Assembly: GCA_003175915.1 (NCBI GenBank)
Contig: PSRH01000232.1
Coordinates: 1-8,224 of the forward strand
Length of the DNA stretch: 8,224 bases
Reading direction: 5' to 3'
Source of the DNA: Candidatus Melainabacteria bacterium
GTDB taxonomy: Bacteria > Cyanobacteriota > Vampirovibrionia > Obscuribacterales > Obscuribacteraceae
How positions within the stretch are numbered: the first letter of the stretch is position 1; every line of letters starts with the position of its first letter. The notes below the pieces were generated by a model. That model was not told the DNA's origin and did no database searches. It was given only the letters and a program-made list of their open reading frames with translations. Positions 5,588-8,224 of the stretch are shown piece by piece. A program made the position numbers and the translations under genes.

Positions 5588-6610
5588 ATGGTCAAAGTTG
5601 CAATCAATGGTTTCGGCAGAATCGGTCGGAACGCCTTCCGGGCTTTTCTTTCGAACCCCGGTAAAACAATCGAAGTGGTGGCAATCAACGACCCACTGCA
5701 AGACCTCGAACAGTCCGCTCATTTGCTCAAGTATGACTCTTGCCTCGGTGAACTGAAGCACGAAGTCAGCCACACGAGCGATTCCCTAGTGGTCAACGGT
5801 AAGTCGTTCAAGTTCTTTACCGAAAGAGATCCGGCTAACTGCCCATGGGGTAAAGAGAAAATCGATATCGTTCTTGAGTGCAGCGGCGTTTTCACCGATG
5901 CCGATAAAGCCAAAGGTCACATTACCGCTGGCGCCAAAAAGGTAATTATCTCTGCTCCGGCTAAAGGCGAGGATATTACCGTAGTTCTGGGAGTAAACGA
6001 TAAGTTATACGATCCCGAGAAACATAACATAATCTCGAACGCCAGTTGCACAACCAATTGCTTGGCTCCCGTAGCGAAGGTGATCGACGAAGCTTTCGGG
6101 ATCGAAAAAGGTCTTATGACAACGATCCATAGCTACACTCTAGACCAGAGACTGCTCGACACGTCCCACAAAGACCTTAGACGTGCACGGGCTGCCGGTC
6201 AGTCGATGATCCCGTCCAGCACCGGTGCTGCCAAGGCGATTGGATTGGTTCTGCCCACCTTGAAAGGCAAGTTGAACGGTTTTGCCATGCGCGTGCCGAC
6301 TCCGAACGTCAGTGTTGTCGACCTGGTCGTCACCACCAAAAAGGACGTTACCGTAGAGTCAGCCAACAATGCCCTGAAAGAAGCTTGTGCCGGTCCTCTC
6401 AAGAACATCATGGGATTTTGCGAAACACCGCTTGTCTCGATCGATTTCAAAGGCAATCAATTGTCGTCGATTGTTGACCCCGAACTGACCATGGTGGTGG
6501 AGAATCGCATGCTCAAGGTTATTGCCTGGTACGACAATGAGTGGGGCTACAGCAACCGCTTGATTGAGCTAGCCAATATGGTGGCAAGCAAGCTGGCAGT
6601 CCGAGTATAG
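5588..6610 (+). CDS. gap: Type I glyceraldehyde-3-phosphate dehydrogenase, Gap2-like
   Basis: The enzyme reversibly oxidises and phosphorylates glyceraldehyde-3-phosphate to 1,3-bisphosphoglycerate. The 340 residues match the family length. Motifs are INGFGRIGRN (6-15) for the dinucleotide, SNASCTTNCLAP (150-161) with catalytic C154, HSYTLDQRLLDTSHKDLRRA (181-200) with H181, TGAAKA (212-217) and WYDNEWGYS (314-322). T192-S193 lies where strictly NAD-dependent enzymes have Leu-Pro and chloroplast/cyanobacterial Gap2 has Ala-Ser. D35 of the NAD ribose site is kept, but the next residue is P36 rather than Leu, and the loop before AHLLKYDS is one residue longer than in Bacillus GAPDH. Use of both NAD and NADP is therefore plausible (inference). 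The start at 5588 is chosen over an ATG at 5570 because AGAAGAGG lies 7 nt upstream and homologues begin MVKVAINGFG. pgk follows 58 bp downstream, so the pair is probably an operon. Confidence 0.97.
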   Translation: MVKVAINGFGRIGRNAFRAFLSNPGKTIEVVAINDPLQDLEQSAHLLKYDSCLGELKHEVSHTSDSLVVNGKSFKFFTERDPANCPWGKEKIDIVLECSGVFTDADKAKGHITAGAKKVIISAPAKGEDITVVLGVNDKLYDPEKHNIISNASCTTNCLAPVAKVIDEAFGIEKGLMTTIHSYTLDQRLLDTSHKDLRRARAAGQSMIPSSTGAAKAIGLVLPTLKGKLNGFAMRVPTPNVSVVDLVVTTKKDVTVESANNALKEACAGPLKNIMGFCETPLVSIDFKGNQLSSIVDPELTMVVENRMLKVIAWYDNEWGYSNRLIELANMVASKLAVRV

Positions 6611-6623
6611 AAGAACATATCGC

Positions 6624-6648
6624 AGGGGCATGGTAAAACCATGCCCTT
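6624..6648 (+). promoter_or_regulatory. Intercistronic hairpin between gap and pgk
   Basis: GGGCATGGT (6626-6634) and ACCATGCCC (6638-6646) are a perfect 9-bp inverted repeat around AAA. The stem extends by a G-U and an A-U pair to 6624 and 6648. It lies 13 nt after the gap stop and 20 nt before the pgk start. It is followed by TCGCTTATTTGGGG, not a U-run, so it is not a canonical terminator. It could protect the gap mRNA 3' end, mark a processing site or attenuate pgk. A pgk-frame ATG (6630) is buried in the stem. Confidence 0.7.
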
Positions 6649-6668
6649 CGCTTATTTGGGGGAACACT

Positions 6669-7907
6669 ATGAAGAAGACGATTGCTCAGGCTGGTCGGGA
6701 AGCCTTCAATGGTAAACGGGTCCTTGTCCGTGTCGATTTCAACGTGCCCCAAGATGAAACTGGTGCAATCACCGACGATACCAGAATTAGAGCTGCTCTG
6801 CCGACAATCAACTTCTTGAGAGATGCCCATGCCAAGGTAGTGCTCATGTCTCATCTGGGGCGTCCTAAGGGTAAGACTGAGAAGTATAGTCTCAGACCCG
6901 TGGCAGCGCGTCTAAAAGAATTGCTTCAAAAGGCTGTTTCGACACAGGTACAGTTTGTTGAGGACTGCCTAGGTGAGACAGCCAGAACTGCGGTTGCTAA
7001 GCTCAATCCAGGCGATGTTTGTCTCTTGGAAAATCTGCGATTCTATCCGGAAGAAGAGAAAAACGATCCGGAATTTTCTCGCCAGTTGGCTTCGCTCGGT
7101 CAGATTTATGTTGATGACGCTTTCGGCACTTCCCACCGGGCCCATGCCAGTACGGAAGGAGTGACGCATTTTCTTCGCCCAGCTCTTGCTGGTTTTTTGC
7201 TCGAACGAGAAATTGTCATGCTTTCTGAAACCTTGAATAATCCTGCCCGTCCGTTTGCGACAATCATAGGGGGCGCCAAAGTATCATCGAAGATCGGCGT
7301 ACTCGACCATCTGTTAAAAAAGGCCGACGTCCTGATTATCGGCGGTGCGATGGCATTTAGCTTCCTGAAAGCGCGCGGGCTGGAAGTCGGCAAGTCGCTG
7401 GTTGAAAACGATCAACTCGATTATTGCCGTAAGCTTGAGGCCGAAGCGAAGGCAAAGGGAATCAAACTGGTCTTGCCGCTTGATGTTGTTTGCGCCGCGG
7501 AAATTAAGGCGGGCGTGCCGACAACCTTAGTTTCGGTTGAGAATATGCCAAATAATATGATTGGTTTGGACGTGGGACCTGAAACTATCTCACTGATAAA
7601 CTCTGTTCTCAGCGAGTGCAAGACGATTCTATGGAATGGTCCCCTGGGTGTGTTTGAAGTGCCCGAATTCGCCAAGGGCACCTACGCGGTAATTGATACG
7701 CTTGTGGATTTAACCACTAAAAAGGTTAAAACGGTCGTAGGCGGCGGTGACTCAGTGGCTGCTCTTCAGGCGAAGTCAGTGAAGGAGTCAGCTTTGACTC
7801 ATGTCAGTACCGGTGGCGGTGCATCGCTGGAGTTCTTGGAAGGAATAGAGTTACCAGGGATAGCGTGTTTGGATGAAGCGGGGGCACAGGTTGGTACGGC
7901 TCGCTAG
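6669..7907 (+). CDS. pgk: Phosphoglycerate kinase
   Basis: The enzyme makes ATP and 3-phosphoglycerate from 1,3-bisphosphoglycerate, the product of the preceding gene, and is monomeric and cytosolic. The 412 residues cover both lobes. N-lobe substrate motifs are VLVRVDFNVPQ (18-28), LMSHLGRPKG (59-68), LLENLRFYPEEE (119-130) and VDDAFGTSHRAHAST (148-162). C-lobe nucleotide motifs are GGAKVSSKIGVL (201-212), WNGPLGVFE (322-330), GGGDSVAAL (358-366) and HVSTGGGASLEFLEG (378-392). The C terminus continues about ten residues beyond the usual LPG(I/V) ending. The start at 6669 is preferred: GGGGGA lies 5 nt upstream and homology begins there, whereas an in-frame ATG at 6630 would add 13 unrelated residues and lies inside the hairpin. 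There is no terminator before the next gene 9 nt downstream. Confidence 0.97.
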   Translation: MKKTIAQAGREAFNGKRVLVRVDFNVPQDETGAITDDTRIRAALPTINFLRDAHAKVVLMSHLGRPKGKTEKYSLRPVAARLKELLQKAVSTQVQFVEDCLGETARTAVAKLNPGDVCLLENLRFYPEEEKNDPEFSRQLASLGQIYVDDAFGTSHRAHASTEGVTHFLRPALAGFLLEREIVMLSETLNNPARPFATIIGGAKVSSKIGVLDHLLKKADVLIIGGAMAFSFLKARGLEVGKSLVENDQLDYCRKLEAEAKAKGIKLVLPLDVVCAAEIKAGVPTTLVSVENMPNNMIGLDVGPETISLINSVLSECKTILWNGPLGVFEVPEFAKGTYAVIDTLVDLTTKKVKTVVGGGDSVAALQAKSVKESALTHVSTGGGASLEFLEGIELPGIACLDEAGAQVGTAR

Positions 7908-7916
7908 GGCCAAAGT

Positions 7917-8224
7917 ATGAGAGAGGGGCGCCGAGGCATTGACTCTCTTTTGTGTGCGCTTGCATTTGTGTCCCTAGTGGGTATGCAGAGCGCAAGCGCC
8001 TATTCACAGCGTCAAGTCGCTCGTAATCCATCCAACGATGCCCTTGCCTTATTCAATCAGGGAACTTCGCTGCTCAGATCCAATCAAAACCAGGAAGCGG
8101 CGGCGAAGCTCGAGCGGGCCTGTACTCTTTCGCCAAATTTTGCCGAAGCCCATCACGAATGGGCTGTAGCTTTACTCAAGCTTGATCGGGCCAATGAGGC
8201 AATTGACCAATTCAATCAGGCGTT
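7917..8224 (+). CDS. Secreted TPR-repeat protein, 3' partial
   Basis: The frame opens at ATG 7917 and is still open at the window edge (102 codons seen). The N terminus is a signal peptide: basic residues (R2, R5, R6), hydrophobic core at about 10-23, and a likely signal peptidase I site after QSASA (A28), so the protein is exported. A short Gln/Asn/Arg-rich linker is followed by tetratricopeptide repeats. The first, about 42-73, has the pattern ALALFNQGTSLL, then EAAAKLERACTLSPN; the second starts about 75 (FAEAHHEWAVALLKL, then ANEAIDQFNQA) and runs into the edge. TPRs are protein-interaction scaffolds, so no enzymatic role can be assigned from this part. The 9-nt gap after pgk suggests read-through from the gap-pgk operon, though the ribosome-binding site (AGGG, 8 nt upstream) is modest and a functional link to glycolysis is not implied. 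Confidence 0.85.
   Translation, partial: MREGRRGIDSLLCALAFVSLVGMQSASAYSQRQVARNPSNDALALFNQGTSLLRSNQNQEAAAKLERACTLSPNFAEAHHEWAVALLKLDRANEAIDQFNQA

Noticed and set aside
6624..6660. Rho-independent terminator after gap
   Set aside because: The stem is strong but no U-run follows; the sequence turns G-rich at the pgk ribosome-binding site.
6630..6668. In-frame upstream ATG giving a 13-residue longer phosphoglycerate kinase
   Set aside because: The ATG lies in the stem of the hairpin, has no good ribosome-binding site, and the added residues are unlike the family; GGGGGA precedes the ATG at 6669.

Overview
This is an ordinary-looking, gene-dense bacterial chromosomal segment of roughly 50% GC. 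It carries nine protein-coding genes and I find no RNA gene, insertion sequence, CRISPR array or phage gene. The likely source is a non-photosynthetic member of the Cyanobacteriota (Melainabacteria/Vampirovibrionia type, perhaps near Obscuribacterales). This is an inference from two things: the glyceraldehyde-3-phosphate dehydrogenase resembles cyanobacterial/chloroplast Gap2, and the cobalamin-binding-type protein belongs to a family common in cyanobacteria. No photosynthesis gene is present to test the idea.

Layout. Positions 1-564 (+) hold the 3' part of an unrecognised gene whose product ends in a cysteine motif like a small zinc finger. Positions 607-1524 (+) encode a BtuF-like cobalamin-binding protein without a signal peptide. 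It runs tail to tail, with a 9-nt overlap, into ruvC on the minus strand (2022-1516). The RuvC reading frame clearly extends upstream of its first ATG to a non-standard ATT or ATA start. A 114-bp divergent spacer separates ruvC from a tight plus-strand cluster: an apolipoprotein N-acyltransferase (Lnt) homologue (2137-3768), a secreted DUF192 protein (3765-4280, ATGA overlap) and a crotonase-fold protein (4282-5064, 1-nt gap). Convergent to it is a small Nfu/NifU-C iron-sulfur scaffold gene (5301-5083, minus) with a good sigma-70-like promoter. A 286-bp spacer then leads to gap (5588-6610), an intercistronic hairpin, pgk (6669-7907), and 9 nt later a secreted TPR protein (7917 to the window edge).

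How the genes work together. gap and pgk encode consecutive steps of lower glycolysis/gluconeogenesis and are probably co-transcribed, with the hairpin between them as a likely mRNA processing, stability or attenuation element. The lnt cluster looks like one translationally coupled operon concerned at least partly with the cell envelope. The crotonase adds a possible acyl-CoA link that I cannot prove.

I do not see a novel multi-gene system. The most interesting signals are in individual proteins: the Lnt homologue has serine where the catalytic cysteine should be, and its hydrolase domain has no cysteine at all; ruvC has a non-canonical start; the crotonase lacks one of the two hydratase glutamates; and the GAPDH carries residues associated with NADP use.
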